DNA of 64,000 nt, taken from assembly GCF_004328705.1 (NCBI RefSeq), contig NZ_CP035319.1, forward strand, positions 4,154,001 to 4,218,000, given 5' to 3'. This stretch comes from Rhodococcus sp. ABRD24 (GTDB lineage Bacteria; Actinomycetota; Actinomycetes; Mycobacteriales; Mycobacteriaceae). A program made the position numbers and the translations under genes. The notes beneath the pieces are model-generated. The model did not search any database, was not told the DNA's origin, and worked only from the letters and a program-made list of their open reading frames with translations. How positions within the stretch are numbered: the stretch's first letter is position 1; each line of letters begins with the position of its first letter. This document shows, one piece after another, positions 49,891-62,723 of this stretch.

Positions 49891-50661
49891 TCATCCGCGG
49901 TGGCCGAGGTCGGCGCTGAGCGCGTTCGCGGCGGAGACGACGTGCTGCGCAGCGGCGTCGCGGAACTCTTCGGGGGTGCTGCGCCCGGAGGAGGTGGAGC
50001 ACGCGGTGACCGCGACGACAGCCCCCGTCGCGTCGCGGACGGGCGCGGCGAGCGAGATCAGGCCCTCCTCCAGTTCCGCGGAGGTGAGTGCATAGCCGAA
50101 TTCTCGTACTCGGTCCAGTTCGGCTCGCAGATCTTCGGCGGAAGTCACCGTGGACGTCGCAAGCTTCTCGAACCGGGTTCCGGCGATCACTCGCTCGACG
50201 GTTGCGTCCGGCGCCCAGGCGAGCAGTGCGCGCCCCATCGATGTTGCGTAGGCCGGCACGCGGGTGCCGACCGAGACGTTGATGCTCATGATTCGTCGCA
50301 CGGGCACGCGGGCGACGTACACCACGTCGGCCCCGTCGAGTACGCCGAGCGAGGCGGATTCGCTTGTGCGCTCGGACAGTTGAACGAGCTGCGGCATGGC
50401 GGATTCGACGAGGGCGTGGGACGCGGAGTAGTGCTGGGCGATGCTCAGGACGCGGGGTGTGAGCGACCACCGGGTGCCGTTCGCGGCGACGTAGCCGAGT
50501 TTCTGAAGGGTGAGCAGGATGCGGCGCACCGCCGGGCGGGACAGGTCGGTCTTGGTGGCGAGTTCGGCGAGCGACGGGGTGGGGTCCTGCTCGTCGAATG
50601 CGAGCAGCACGGCGAAGCCCCGTTCGATGCTCTGGATGAAATCCCGGTCTTCGTTTGACAT
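49891..50661 (-). CDS. catR: IclR-family regulator of the catechol genes
   Basis: The 256-residue product has an IclR-type winged helix (FIQSIERGFAVLLAFDEQDPTPSLAELATKTDLSRPAVRRILLTLQKLGY) and effector domain (GTRVPAYATSMGRALLAW, ELEEGLISLAAPVRDATGAVVAV). It is of the PcaR/CatR branch. It starts at ATG 50661 with CAGGAG upstream. Divergent from catA across about 200 bases that contain a repeated GTGTACGCA motif, it most likely controls catABC. Effectors in this branch include cis,cis-muconate and beta-ketoadipate. Confidence 0.85.
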   Translation of the reverse strand: MSNEDRDFIQSIERGFAVLLAFDEQDPTPSLAELATKTDLSRPAVRRILLTLQKLGYVAANGTRWSLTPRVLSIAQHYSASHALVESAMPQLVQLSERTSESASLGVLDGADVVYVARVPVRRIMSINVSVGTRVPAYATSMGRALLAWAPDATVERVIAGTRFEKLATSTVTSAEDLRAELDRVREFGYALTSAELEEGLISLAAPVRDATGAVVAVTACSTSSGRSTPEEFRDAAAQHVVSAANALSADLGHRG

Positions 50662-50740
50662 TCGATGCTCCTGGCTGCGGGTTCGGTGTGACGTCGAGGT
50701 CGGGTGTTGACAATGGCTGTGACTCGACGCACAGTATGAG

Positions 50741-51710
<970 letters not shown>

Positions 51711-51782
51711 GCTGAATCGAATGCCGGTGTCCCCCTTGGGCACCGGCATTCCGTACTTCCCGATCCGATTGAGAGCTGTTCG

Positions 51783-52910
51783 ATGCCCGACCCCGATCTC
51801 GCCATCGTCTCCATCGAGACGACCATCATCGACGTGCCACTGGTGCGTCCGCACAAGTTCGCCACCACGACCGCCGAGAAGCAGCCGATCCTGCTCGTCG
51901 CGATCACCACCGCCGGCGGTGTCACCGGCCACGGCGAGGGTGTGGTCCCCGGCGGACCCTGGTGGGGTGGCGAATCCGTCGAGACGATGAAGGCGATCGT
52001 CGACCGCTACATCGCGCCGTACATCATCGGCCGGGGTGTGGACGAGATCACCGGCATCATGGTCGATCTCGAGAAGATCGTGGCGAACGCGAGATTCGCG
52101 AAGGCCGCCGTCGACGTCGCACTGCACGACGCGTACGCCCGGCACCTCGGTGTCGGGGTACACACGCTACTCGGTGGCGCATTCCGCACCGGCGTCGATG
52201 TCCGCTGGGCTCTCGGCGCCGCTCCGGTCGAGGAGATTCTCGACGAAGTTGCGCACAAGATGGAAGCGCGGCTGAACTTCTCCTTCAAACTCAAGATGGG
52301 TGCGCTGGACCCGGCAGTCGACACGGAGCGGGTGGTCTCGATCGCGCAGTCGCTCGGTGGCAAGGCGGGCGTGAGCATCGACGTCAACGCGCGGTGGGAC
52401 CGCTTCACTGCGTTGCGTTTCGTGCCCGAACTCGTCGACGGCGGTGTCGAACTGATCGAGCAGCCCACCCCCGCCGAGCAGATCGAGGTGCTCGCCGAGC
52501 TCAATCACCTCGTCGCCGCACCGGTGATGGCCGATGAGTCGGTGCACACGCCGCACGACGCCCTCGAGATCGCCCGGATCGGAGCCGCCGATGTCATTGC
52601 CCTCAAGACGACGAAATGCGGTGGGTTGCAACGGAGCAAGGAAGTTGTCGCGGTCGCGAAGGCGGCCGGCATCCGCTGTCACGGCGCCACGTCCATCGAG
52701 GGGCCCATCGGCACCGCCGCCTCGATCCACTTCGCCTGCGCTGAGCCGGGCATCAATTTCGGAACCGAACTGTTCGGCCCCCAGCTGTTCGCCGTCGAAC
52801 TGTTGCAGACCCCCCTCGACTACTCCGAGGGTCAGGTCCACCTGCCGCAGGGGCCCGGGCTCGGCGTCGAACTGGACATGGAAGTCGTCAGGCATCTCGC
52901 CCGCGACTGA
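51783..52910 (+). CDS. catB: Muconate cycloisomerase
   Basis: The 375-residue enolase-superfamily protein has the muconate-lactonising pattern. It opens with VSIETTIIDVPLVRPHKFATTT. The barrel has FKLKMGALDPAVDTE (catalytic Lys-x-Lys region), VSIDVNARWDRFTALRFVPEL (metal Asp), ELIEQPTP (metal Glu) and APVMADESVHTPHDAL (third metal ligand), with DVIALKTTKCGGL giving the second lysine. It converts cis,cis-muconate to muconolactone. It lies between catA and catC in one operon. The length is normal and all catalytic positions appear intact. Confidence 0.93.
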   Translation: MPDPDLAIVSIETTIIDVPLVRPHKFATTTAEKQPILLVAITTAGGVTGHGEGVVPGGPWWGGESVETMKAIVDRYIAPYIIGRGVDEITGIMVDLEKIVANARFAKAAVDVALHDAYARHLGVGVHTLLGGAFRTGVDVRWALGAAPVEEILDEVAHKMEARLNFSFKLKMGALDPAVDTERVVSIAQSLGGKAGVSIDVNARWDRFTALRFVPELVDGGVELIEQPTPAEQIEVLAELNHLVAAPVMADESVHTPHDALEIARIGAADVIALKTTKCGGLQRSKEVVAVAKAAGIRCHGATSIEGPIGTAASIHFACAEPGINFGTELFGPQLFAVELLQTPLDYSEGQVHLPQGPGLGVELDMEVVRHLARD

Positions 52911-52940
52911 TCGCACGCACGAAGAAATAGGGAGAACCCC

Positions 52941-53222
52941 ATGGCACTGTTTCACGTCCGGATGGACGTCGATATCCCCCGCGATCTGGAATCCACGGTG
53001 CGGGACGAGACGATCGCCCGCGAGAAGGCGTATTCGCAGGAGCTTCAGCGTCAGGGTAAGTGGGCGCACCTCTGGCGAATCGTCGGGCAGTACAGCAACA
53101 TCAGCATTTTCGATGTGGACTCGTCCGACGAACTCCACGAGATCCTGTGGAACCTGCCACTCTTCCCGTTCATGACCATCGAGGTAACGCCGATGACGAA
53201 GCACGGCAGCTCGATCCGCTAA
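52941..53222 (+). CDS. catC: Muconolactone delta-isomerase
   Basis: The 93-residue product is the complete small isomerase: ALFHVRMDVDIPRDLESTVRDETIAREKAYSQELQRQGKWAHLWRIVGQYSNISIFDVDSSDELHEILWNLPLFPFM. It isomerises muconolactone to beta-ketoadipate enol-lactone, which pcaD and later enzymes elsewhere would use. The ATG has GGGAGAA upstream ('atagggagaacccc'). The stop codon overlaps the stop of the convergent PH-domain gene by a few bases, with no terminator visible between. Confidence 0.93.
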   Translation: MALFHVRMDVDIPRDLESTVRDETIAREKAYSQELQRQGKWAHLWRIVGQYSNISIFDVDSSDELHEILWNLPLFPFMTIEVTPMTKHGSSIR

Positions 53223-54781
53223 ACGGACCGGCGCCAGATCCCGCCTGCTCCGGGGGTGACGGCGTCGATCAGCGCCCACGCCTGTTCGACCGGGAGATCG
53301 TGGACCACGTACCGTCCGGTGCCCGCCGGCGTCGCGGCGATCACGGACGCGACGCCGGCGCGGCGCTGGAAGAACGTCTGCCGCACGGTCCAGCCGATGA
53401 TGCCGGCGGCCTCGACACTGTCGCGCCGACGGTCCAGGGAACCGCTGCGGGTGATCAGCCAGCCGGGCAGCACGGCGTGCCCGAGCCCGCGGTAGCGGTC
53501 CCACGCCAGTCCGGTTCCCGCGACGGCCACCGCGGCGACGCCCGCCCACACCGGCCACGGAACGTCACAGCCGGCGACGGCGAGTGCGACCGCGACGAGG
53601 GCCGCAAGGACGGCGGGCCACAGTGCACGGGCGTATCGGCGCCGGCGCGCAGCCGCGCCGTGCGGGACCAGCGCCACGGTCGCCTGCCGGTCGTCGCCGA
53701 TCACGGTTGCCATCACTCGCTCGGCTTCGGCCCGTGGACTCTGCGGCAGCAGCAACGACGATTCGCTGTGCTCGGCGCTGACCCCAGTCATGATTGCATC
53801 GAGTCTGGCGCCGCCCGCGAGTCTCAGCAGTAGGGGCTCCGCCAGCGTCGCCCCGCGCAGCCGGGCCCGGTCCAGAGTGGTCTGCCGGGTCCGGAGCAGT
53901 CCGTGGCTCACATGCAGGGTCCGGCCGTTGTCGGTGATGCTCATGCGGCCGTAAACCACGAGGTAGCGCGCACACGCAAACACGCTCGCCGCAACGAAGA
54001 GGACCACGAGAGCGAGCAGGCCGAGTAGGGCGAGGATCAGCGCACCGGCCTGTTCGGCCGAGTCCACACCTTCCGAAATGGTGGGCGACTTCGCGATCCG
54101 GTCGGCAAGGCCGTACTGGAAGATGACGCCGACAAGTGCGCCGACCGCGATCAGCCCGGTGACCGAGAACGGTGCGTACCGCACCCACGACGGCGACCAG
54201 TGGCCGATCTCGGTGGCCGAATCTGCGTTCGGAACCTCGTTTGTCTGCGATGTGGGTACGGCTGCGTCGTCGGGGCCGGTCGGCGGCGTGCGGTGTCCCG
54301 CGAGCAGTGCGGCGCGCAGGCCCGGTACGACCGACGCGTCGAGTGCGTTGAGTTCGAACTTGTCGGATTCGTCGACACCCTGAGTCTGCCGCCCGGTCCC
54401 GATCCGCACGACGGCGAGCCCGAGCAATCGGTGCAGCAGCCCGGCCTCGACGTCGACCGAGCGGATGCGGGTGCGCGGGACCGACAGCACCTTCCGCTGG
54501 AACACCCCGCGCCGCAATTGCACGTGGACGGGACCGACGCGGTAGCTCGTCGTGAACCACCGAAGTACGCCGTAGATCACCAGCACAACGATGGCGACCA
54601 GGCTCCAGTACTGATTGCCGCTGCGACTGCCGACGACGACCGAGACGGCGACCACCGGAAGGAGTTTGACGACCTCGTTGATGGGGTGTACCAGCAGCAT
54701 CCGCTTGTCCAGTCGCAGCCACGGCTGCTCCTCCTCGGACGCGAGCGCAGCCTCCCCGGACTGCTCGACGGGCACACTCAC
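53219..54781 (-). CDS. PH-domain (bPH_2/YdbT-like) membrane protein
   Basis: The 520-residue product has repeated pairs of hydrophobic spans, each followed by a bacterial PH-like (formerly DUF304) strand domain. Examples are VVVGSRSGNQYWSLVAIVVLVIYGVLRWF then VRLRRG-type IRSVDVEAGLLHRLLGLAVVRIGTG. A second set is near residues 270-340 and a third near 400-500. B. subtilis YdbS/YdbT-type pairs protect against some antimicrobial peptides. Here the role is not known. GTG 54781 overlaps the stop of the smaller upstream PH-domain gene (GTGA), so the two are co-translated, as in the ydbS-ydbT pair. Confidence 0.8.
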   Translation of the reverse strand: MSVPVEQSGEAALASEEEQPWLRLDKRMLLVHPINEVVKLLPVVAVSVVVGSRSGNQYWSLVAIVVLVIYGVLRWFTTSYRVGPVHVQLRRGVFQRKVLSVPRTRIRSVDVEAGLLHRLLGLAVVRIGTGRQTQGVDESDKFELNALDASVVPGLRAALLAGHRTPPTGPDDAAVPTSQTNEVPNADSATEIGHWSPSWVRYAPFSVTGLIAVGALVGVIFQYGLADRIAKSPTISEGVDSAEQAGALILALLGLLALVVLFVAASVFACARYLVVYGRMSITDNGRTLHVSHGLLRTRQTTLDRARLRGATLAEPLLLRLAGGARLDAIMTGVSAEHSESSLLLPQSPRAEAERVMATVIGDDRQATVALVPHGAAARRRRYARALWPAVLAALVAVALAVAGCDVPWPVWAGVAAVAVAGTGLAWDRYRGLGHAVLPGWLITRSGSLDRRRDSVEAAGIIGWTVRQTFFQRRAGVASVIAATPAGTGRYVVHDLPVEQAWALIDAVTPGAGGIWRRSV

Positions 54782-55302
54782 GTCGCGTCCCCGGCATTGC
54801 GGGCGGCGACCTCGGTGAGATGCGCGACGGCTCGGTCGGCGACATCCAGGTCGAGCGCGGCGATCTTCACGGCGCCCGCGGACGATGCGGTGGTCACGGT
54901 GACGGTCGCGAGGCCGAAGAAGCGGTCGAGCGGCCCGCGCTCGGTGTCGACGGTCTGCACTCGGGTGATCGGGGCGATGCGGCGCTCCTGGTTGAACCAT
55001 CCGGTGCGCGTGTACACCGCATCGTCGCTGATCTCCCAGCGGTGTACGCGGAACCGCCACCGCGGCACGACGATGATGTCGGCGAGGGCCACCACGGCGG
55101 TGACCACGAACAGCGTGACGTGTGGCCACGTGGTCCAGCGACCGTCGATCAGGGCCCACACGATCTGCGCGATGAATACGGGAGTCCAGAGCAGGGCAGC
55201 GGCCGTTGCCCAGAGGTTCGGGGCGCGGGTGCTCGGCCGATTAGCCGGTTCGGCCATCGTCACCGTCCGTGCGGCAGGAAAGGGATCGGGAGGAAGGCTC
55301 AC
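54778..55302 (-). CDS. Small PH-domain (YdbS-like) membrane protein
   Basis: The 174-residue product has two membrane spans (LWATAAALLWTPVFIAQIVWALI and HVTLFVVTAVVALADIIVV) followed by one bPH_2 domain: WRFRVHRWEISDDAVYTRTGWFNQERRIAPITRVQTVDTERGPLDRFFGLATVTVTTA. It is the typical partner of the larger multi-copy PH protein that follows and overlaps it. GTG 55302 is the longest start; ATG 55257 (MAEPANRPS) is possible. Confidence 0.8.
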   Translation of the reverse strand: MSLPPDPFPAARTVTMAEPANRPSTRAPNLWATAAALLWTPVFIAQIVWALIDGRWTTWPHVTLFVVTAVVALADIIVVPRWRFRVHRWEISDDAVYTRTGWFNQERRIAPITRVQTVDTERGPLDRFFGLATVTVTTASSAGAVKIAALDLDVADRAVAHLTEVAARNAGDAT

Positions 55303-55385
55303 AGCTTCATCCTGCCCGAGTCGGCGTGCCGCGTCCTATGGTGGAGGTGGCCGCGAGAGTCTGCCGAGACGAAGGGGTAGTCGTC

Positions 55386-55604
55386 ATGGAACGAACCGAT
55401 GATGTGGGGGACACCGGTGGTGTCCGGCCCGAGGACGTGGAGGCGGTCCCCGAGGCCGACCAGGTGGAGCAGATGACCCCAGTCGTGGGTGAGGACGAGG
55501 GCGATGAACCGGACGAGATCGAGACGCCGCTGGAGGTGAACGAGGCCGACGCCGCCGAACAGCGGCGCAGCGTGCCCGACGACGAGGACTATCCCCGCGG
55601 CTGA
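55386..55604 (+). CDS. Small acidic protein (72 aa)
   Basis: The 72-residue product has about one Asp/Glu per three residues ([37 protein letters not shown]) and few hydrophobics, so it is probably disordered. An ATG at 55386 follows the stretch GAAGGGGTAG. I recognise no function. It lies just before fbiC on the same strand. Confidence 0.45.
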   Translation: MERTDDVGDTGGVRPEDVEAVPEADQVEQMTPVVGEDEGDEPDEIETPLEVNEADAAEQRRSVPDDEDYPRG

Positions 55605-55608
55605 TGCA

Positions 55609-58269
55609 ATGTACCGGGACCCGCGCTGGCAGTATCTCGGGCGAGTGACGCATGATCGACGGGTGACCCACTCAGGCGATTCCTCCGATCGGTCCACAAT
55701 TCTGCCGATTCCGTCAGTTCCCGGGCGTCCGGCACATGCTGATGCCCCCTCTGCCAGCGCGATGCGACGCGCCCTGCGACGTGCGCGGGACGGGGTCACG
55801 CTCAATGTCGACGAGGCCGCGGTACTGCTGCATGCGCGCGGCGCCGACCTCGAGGACCTGTGCGCGTCGGCCGCGAAGGTGCGCGACGCGGGCCTGCTCG
55901 CGGCGGGTCGACCGCAGACGGTGTCGTACTCGCGCAAGGTGTTCATCCCCTTGACGCGGCTGTGCCGGGACAAATGCCACTACTGCACGTTCGTCACGGT
56001 GCCGGGAAAGCTGCGCGCGGAGGGACACGGCGCGTATCTCGAAGCCGATGAGGTGCTCGAGATCGCCCGGCGGGGCGCCGAGATGGGGTGCAAGGAGGCG
56101 CTGTTCACGCTCGGCGACCGGCCCGAGGCCCGGTGGCCGGAGGCCGAGCGATGGCTCGACGAGCGTGGATACGATTCCACGCTGGACTATCTGCGCGCGA
56201 TGGCGATCCGGGTGCTCGAGGAGACCGGTCTGCTGCCGCACCTGAACCCGGGCGTGATGACCTGGGAGGAGATATCGCGCCTCAAGCCGGTCGCGCCGTC
56301 CATGGGGATGATGCTCGAAACCACCTCGACGCGTCTGTTCACCGACAAGGGCGAGTGTCACTACGGCAGTCCCGACAAGGATCCCGCGGTACGCCTGCGC
56401 ACGCTCACCGAAGCGGGCCGGCTGTCCGTGCCGTTCACGACCGGAATCCTCGTCGGGATCGGTGAGACGCGCACCGAGCGCGCCGAGTCGATCATGGCGA
56501 TCCGTAAGTCGCACAAGGCATTTGGGCATATCCAGGAGGTAATCGTACAAAACTTCCTCGCCAAGCCCGACACCGCGATGCGGGATGCGCCCGATGCGGA
56601 ACTCGAAGAGTTCCTGGCGACCATCGCGGTGGCACGGCTGCTGCTCGGTCCTGGAATGCGGATCCAGTCGCCGCCGAACCTGGTGTCGCAGGCCGAGTGC
56701 CGCGCGCTGATCGGCGCCGGCGTCGACGACTGGGGCGGAGTCTCGCCGCTCACCCCGGACCATGTGAACCCCGAACGGCCGTGGCCGAACCTGGACACCC
56801 TCGCGGAGATCACCGTGCAGGCCGGGTACACGCTCGTCGAGCGCACCGCCGCACAACCGCAGTACGTGCTGGCCGGTCATCCGTGGATCGACCCGCGGAT
56901 CGGCGCGCACGTGCGGGCACTGGCCGATCCCGTCACCGGCCTTGCTCGTGCGGACGTGAAGCCGTCGGGACTGCCGTGGCAGGAGCCGGACGAGGAGTGG
57001 ACGTCGACCGGGCGGATCGACCTGAACATCGAGATCGACACGGCGGGCCGCAACACCGAGACTCGGTCGGACCTCAGCAGCGCGTTCGGGGACTGGGAGA
57101 CGGTCCGCGAGCAGGTGCTCGAACTGGGCCGTACCGAACCGGCCCGCGTCGACACCGACGTCCTGGGTGCGTTGCGGAGCGCCGAACGTGATCCTGCCGG
57201 GCTCACCGACGACGAGTATCTGGCCCTTGCGACCGCTGAGGGCGACGGACTCGAGGCGGTCGTCGCGCTCGCCGACGCGCTGCGCAGGGAGGCCGTCGGC
57301 GACGACGTCACGTACGTGGTGAACCGGAACATCAACTTCACCAACATCTGCTACACCGGCTGCCGCTTCTGCGCGTTCGCGCAGCGCAAGGGCGACGCCG
57401 ACGCGTTCACGCTCTCAGCGGAGGAGGTTGCGGACCGGGCGTGGGAGGCGCACGTCGCCGGCGCGACCGAGGTGTGCATGCAGGGTGGAATCGATCCCGA
57501 ACTACCGGTCACCGGCTACGCGGACTTGGTGCGTGCCGTCAAGCGCCGGGTGCCGTCGATGCATGTGCACGCGTTCAGCCCTATGGAGATCGTCAACGGC
57601 GCGTCTCGGGGCGGCAAGAGCATCCGGGACTGGCTGACCGAGTTGCGTGAAGCCGGACTGGACACGATCCCCGGAACCGCCGCGGAGATCCTCGACGACG
57701 AGGTTCGCTGGGTCCTCACGAAGGGCAAGCTGCCCGCGTCGGCGTGGATCGATGTGATCACCACCGCCCACGAGGTGGGGCTGCGCTCGAGTTCGACGAT
57801 GATGTACGGGCATGTGGACAGTCCGCGGCACTGGGTGGGTCACTTGCGAGTGCTGCGCGGAATCCAGGACCGGACCGGGGGATTCACCGAGTTCGTGCTG
57901 CTCCCGTTCGTGCATCAGAGTGCACCGTTGTATTTGGCGGGTGCGTCGCGCCCGGGTCCGACGCAGCGCGACAACCGCGCGGCACACGCGTTGGCGCGAA
58001 TCATGCTGCACGGCCGGATCGCCAACATCCAGACCAGTTGGGTCAAGCTCGGAGTCGCCGGTACGCAGGCGATGCTGCAGGGTGGGGCCAATGATCTCGG
58101 CGGCACCCTGATGGAGGAGACCATCTCCCGGATGGCCGGTTCGCAGCACGGCTCGGAGAAGACAGTCGGCGAACTGCGGGCCATCGCCGAGGGGATCGGA
58201 CGTCCGGTGCGGGAGCGGACCACGAGCTACGGGGTGCGTCAGCACGCTCCGGCTTTGCCGTTGGTGTGA
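55609..58269 (+). CDS. fbiC: F420 biosynthesis protein FbiC (FO synthase, CofG-CofH fusion)
   Basis: The long protein, up to 886 residues, is a fusion of two radical-SAM enzymes. The CofG half has CRDKCHYC at about residues 118-125 and the CofH half has CYTGCRFC at about 580-587. Linking and flanking segments match mycobacterial FbiC closely ([100 protein letters not shown]). It makes the deazaflavin chromophore FO from a pyrimidine and tyrosine. The first 40-50 residues are weakly conserved, so starts at GTG 55645 or 55663 are as plausible as ATG 55609. Confidence 0.93.
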   Translation: MYRDPRWQYLGRVTHDRRVTHSGDSSDRSTILPIPSVPGRPAHADAPSASAMRRALRRARDGVTLNVDEAAVLLHARGADLEDLCASAAKVRDAGLLAAGRPQTVSYSRKVFIPLTRLCRDKCHYCTFVTVPGKLRAEGHGAYLEADEVLEIARRGAEMGCKEALFTLGDRPEARWPEAERWLDERGYDSTLDYLRAMAIRVLEETGLLPHLNPGVMTWEEISRLKPVAPSMGMMLETTSTRLFTDKGECHYGSPDKDPAVRLRTLTEAGRLSVPFTTGILVGIGETRTERAESIMAIRKSHKAFGHIQEVIVQNFLAKPDTAMRDAPDAELEEFLATIAVARLLLGPGMRIQSPPNLVSQAECRALIGAGVDDWGGVSPLTPDHVNPERPWPNLDTLAEITVQAGYTLVERTAAQPQYVLAGHPWIDPRIGAHVRALADPVTGLARADVKPSGLPWQEPDEEWTSTGRIDLNIEIDTAGRNTETRSDLSSAFGDWETVREQVLELGRTEPARVDTDVLGALRSAERDPAGLTDDEYLALATAEGDGLEAVVALADALRREAVGDDVTYVVNRNINFTNICYTGCRFCAFAQRKGDADAFTLSAEEVADRAWEAHVAGATEVCMQGGIDPELPVTGYADLVRAVKRRVPSMHVHAFSPMEIVNGASRGGKSIRDWLTELREAGLDTIPGTAAEILDDEVRWVLTKGKLPASAWIDVITTAHEVGLRSSSTMMYGHVDSPRHWVGHLRVLRGIQDRTGGFTEFVLLPFVHQSAPLYLAGASRPGPTQRDNRAAHALARIMLHGRIANIQTSWVKLGVAGTQAMLQGGANDLGGTLMEETISRMAGSQHGSEKTVGELRAIAEGIGRPVRERTTSYGVRQHAPALPLV

Positions 58270-58420
58270 GGATGGGGAAGATCGGCCGGTCAGGGGACCG
58301 GGACCACCAGGCGACCCTGATCGCACAGACTTCGTCGGCGCGCTTCATACTGATGGTCCCGGACTCGCGTCGGGTGCAAGGTTCCCGACGCTCCATTGCA
58401 GAAAGGCAGGGAGAGCAGCA

Positions 58421-58744
58421 GTGACCTACACGATTGCCGAACCGTGCGTCGATGTGCTGGACAAGGCATGTATCGAGGAATGCCCGGTCGACTGCATCTA
58501 CGAGGGTGGTCGCATGCTCTACATCCATCCGGACGAGTGCGTGGACTGCGGCGCGTGTGAGCCGGTCTGCCCGGTCGAAGCCATCTTCTACGAGGACGAC
58601 GTCCCGGACCAGTGGACTGGATACGTCAGTGCCAACGTCGACTTCTTCGACGACCTCGGTTCGCCCGGTGGTGCCGCCAAGCTCGGCAAGGTCGACTACG
58701 ACCCTCCGTTCGTCAAGGCGCTGCCTCCCATGGGCGAGGATTAG
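58421..58744 (+). CDS. fdxC: Seven-iron ferredoxin FdxC
   Basis: The 107-residue ferredoxin has a [3Fe-4S]-type cysteine run near the start ([17 protein letters not shown]) and a [4Fe-4S] run ([21 protein letters not shown]) as in the mycobacterial FdxC. A short aromatic C-terminal tail follows. It carries electrons for unknown reductases. GTG 58421 has GGGAG upstream ('gcagggagagcagcagtg'). It is followed 15 bases later by dapC, as in M. tuberculosis (Rv1177-Rv1178), so the two are likely co-transcribed. Confidence 0.93.
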   Translation: MTYTIAEPCVDVLDKACIEECPVDCIYEGGRMLYIHPDECVDCGACEPVCPVEAIFYEDDVPDQWTGYVSANVDFFDDLGSPGGAAKLGKVDYDPPFVKALPPMGED

Positions 58745-58759
58745 GTCGAGGTTCGAGCG

Positions 58760-59860
58760 TTGCCCCGCATTCCCGTAGCCCGGTCTCTGCCCGATTTTCC
58801 CTGGGACTCCCTCGCCTCCGCGAAGGCGAAGGCGCAGTCGCATCCCGGCGGCATCGTCAACCTTTCCGTCGGGACTCCGGTGGATCCGGTTGCACCCAGC
58901 ATCCAGGCGGCCTTGTCGTCGGTAGCGGCCGAGCCCGGTTACCCCACCACTCACGGCACTGACGAGCTGCGTGAGACGACAGTGGCGTCTCTCGCGCGCC
59001 GATACGGTATGACCGGCATCGACCCGGCCGCGGTTCTCCCGGCGATCGGCACCAAGGAGATCATCGCCTGGCTGCCGCGGCTGCTCGGACTGGGTGCCGA
59101 CGATCTGGTGGTGATCCCCGAGGTCGCTTATCCCACGTACGAGGTGGGTGCGCTACTCGCCGGCGCACGGATGCTGCGCGCGGATGGGACGGCGCAGCTC
59201 GGCCCGGAGAAGCCGACGTTGATCTTCCTCAACTCGCCTTCCAACCCGACGGGCAAGGTCCTCGGTGTCGACCACTTGCGGAAGGTGGTCGAGTTCGCCC
59301 GGGAGCGCGGCGCGATCGTCGCATCCGACGAGTGCTACCTGGGACTCACCTGGGACGCCGAAGCAGTTTCGATTCTGGATCCGCGGGTGTGCGGCGGTGA
59401 CCACACGGATCTGCTGGCGATCCATTCGCTGTCGAAGACGTCGAACCTGGCCAGCTACCGGGCCGGGTTCATTACCGGAGATCCCGCTCTGGTGGCTGAA
59501 CTGCTCGAAGTCCGTAAGCACGCCGGAATGATGATGCCAGCGCCGATCCAGGCCGCGATGGCCGCGGCCATGGTCGACGATGCGCAGGAGAAGGAGCAGC
59601 GCGAGCGGTACCGGCGCCGTCGCGATGTCCTGCTGGCTGCGGTCCGCGGTGCGGGCTTCACGGTCGACGACTCCGAAGCCGGCCTGTACCTCTGGGCTTC
59701 GCGCGGCGAGGACTGCCGGACGACGGTCGACTGGTTTGCCGAGCGGGGAATCCTGGTCGCTCCGGGAGACTTCTACGGCCCGCGTGGCCGTCAGCATGTG
59801 CGGATCGCACTCACTGCGTCCGACGAGCGCATCGCGGTGGCAGCTTCTCGCCTGTCCTGA
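58760..59860 (+). CDS. dapC: N-succinyldiaminopimelate aminotransferase DapC
   Basis: The 366-residue class I/II aminotransferase has the PLP lysine (Lys226) in SLSKTSNLASYRAGF, NPTGKVL in LIFLNSPSNPTGKVL, SDECYLGL and a C-terminal arginine in RQHVRIALT. It matches the actinobacterial DapC (Rv1178) type. It transaminates N-succinyl-2-amino-6-ketopimelate in the lysine/DAP pathway. The TTG at 58760 is the start with a GAGG motif upstream. Tandem repeats follow its stop. Confidence 0.85.
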   Translation: MPRIPVARSLPDFPWDSLASAKAKAQSHPGGIVNLSVGTPVDPVAPSIQAALSSVAAEPGYPTTHGTDELRETTVASLARRYGMTGIDPAAVLPAIGTKEIIAWLPRLLGLGADDLVVIPEVAYPTYEVGALLAGARMLRADGTAQLGPEKPTLIFLNSPSNPTGKVLGVDHLRKVVEFARERGAIVASDECYLGLTWDAEAVSILDPRVCGGDHTDLLAIHSLSKTSNLASYRAGFITGDPALVAELLEVRKHAGMMMPAPIQAAMAAAMVDDAQEKEQRERYRRRRDVLLAAVRGAGFTVDDSEAGLYLWASRGEDCRTTVDWFAERGILVAPGDFYGPRGRQHVRIALTASDERIAVAASRLS

Positions 59861-59885
59861 CCACGGTCCCGGCTGCACCGAGGTA

Positions 59886-60001
59886 CCCGGGTTCTCGCGC
59901 TTTGCGCACTTGTCGCGCGCGCGGGGCCCGGGTTCTCGCGCTTTGCGCACTTGTCGCGCGCGCGGGGCCCGGGTTCTCGCGCTTTGCGCACTTGTCGCGC
60001 G
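59886..60001. repeat. Three tandem copies of a 41-bp unit after dapC
   Basis: The unit beginning CCCGGGTTCTCGCGCTTTG repeats at 59886, 59927 and 59968 with a 41-base period, the last copy partial. Each contains CGCG/GCGC-rich inverted segments. It lies between dapC and pruA. It may act as terminator-like structure or be a dispersed rhodococcal repeat. Confidence 0.75.
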
Positions 60002-60081
60002 AACTTGCGGGGCGCGGGGCGCGGTGTCGGGCGTAGCCTGAGCTTGGTTGCAGTCATTTGGCTCTGGCTGAGGAGGGCAGC

Positions 60082-61725
<1,644 letters not shown>

Positions 61726-61729
61726 ACCG

Positions 61730-62698
61730 GTGGCCGGGGTGTTGTCGAACCCGCTGCGGCCGGCGATCCTCGCAGCCGCTCGGTCGTCGAGGATCGAGCG
61801 GGCCATCACCCGGGCGCCCGTGACGAAGTCTCTGGTCGAGCGGTTCGTCGCGGGTGAGTCTCGAGCCGACGCGCTGGCTGCGGCCGGCCGGATCCTCGGC
61901 TCGGGCCGTGCGGTGAGCATCGACTACCTGGGGGAGGACATCACCGATCCGGCGCAGGCGCGTGCGACCGTCGAGGAGTATCTGGTTCTCGTCTCCGACC
62001 TTGGCGGCCTGCCCGGTGCTGCTGGGTCGCCTGACTTCTGTCCGCTCGAGGTGTCGGTGAAGCTGTCCGCGCTGGGACAGGGCCTGCCCGCGGGCGGCGA
62101 GGAGATCGCACTAGGGCACGCCCGTGCCATCTGCGCGGCCGCGCAGCGGCACGGGGTATGGGTGACCATCGATGCGGAAGACCACAGCCGTACCGATTCC
62201 ACGCTGTCGATCGTGCGGGAGCTGCGCTCCGACTTTCCGTGGCTGGGCGCGGTTCTGCAGGCCTATCTGTACCGCACCGAGAACGACTGCCGCGCGCTGT
62301 CCGGGCCCGGGTCTCGGATCCGGTTGTGCAAGGGGGCCTACCGGGAACCAGAGTCGGTCGCCTACCAGTCGCGGGCCGATGTCGATGCGTCCTATCGGCG
62401 TTGTCTCGATGTTCTCGCCGCAGGTGACGGCTACCCGATGGTTGCCACTCACGATCCCGCGATGATATCGGTCGCCGACGAGATGCTGACCCGAAGAGAT
62501 GGGGATGCAGAGGGTTTCGAGCATCAGATGCTGTACGGGATCCGCGATCTCGAGCAGCTGCGGCTGGTCGAGGCCGGCCGCCGGATGCGGGTGTACGTAC
62601 CGTACGGCACCGCCTGGTACGGGTACTTCATGCGGCGGCTCGCCGAGCGGCCGTCGAACCTGAAGTTCTTTCTCAGGTCGACACTCACCCGGAGCTGA
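61730..62698 (+). CDS. putA: Proline dehydrogenase
   Basis: The 322-residue monofunctional proline dehydrogenase has a (beta/alpha)8 barrel: VSIDYLGEDITDPAQARATVEEYL, LEVSVKLSALGQGL, GVWVTIDAEDHSRTDSTL, VLQAYLYRTENDC, SRIRLCKGAYREPESVAYQ, and the flavin/substrate region LYGIRDLEQLRLVEAGRRMRVYVPYG. It oxidises L-proline to P5C, reducing FAD and then quinone. GTG 61730 has AGGAG, within the pruA end, 6 bases upstream, so the genes are translationally coupled. The length and active-site arginine-rich C-terminus are intact. Confidence 0.93.
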   Translation: MAGVLSNPLRPAILAAARSSRIERAITRAPVTKSLVERFVAGESRADALAAAGRILGSGRAVSIDYLGEDITDPAQARATVEEYLVLVSDLGGLPGAAGSPDFCPLEVSVKLSALGQGLPAGGEEIALGHARAICAAAQRHGVWVTIDAEDHSRTDSTLSIVRELRSDFPWLGAVLQAYLYRTENDCRALSGPGSRIRLCKGAYREPESVAYQSRADVDASYRRCLDVLAAGDGYPMVATHDPAMISVADEMLTRRDGDAEGFEHQMLYGIRDLEQLRLVEAGRRMRVYVPYGTAWYGYFMRRLAERPSNLKFFLRSTLTRS

Positions 62699-62723
62699 CG
62701 ATCCCGTGTGAGACAGTGGCACC

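Noticed and set aside
55714..56910. 398-codon minus-strand frame within fbiC
   Set aside because: It is antisense to the first radical-SAM half of fbiC, whose motifs are intact.
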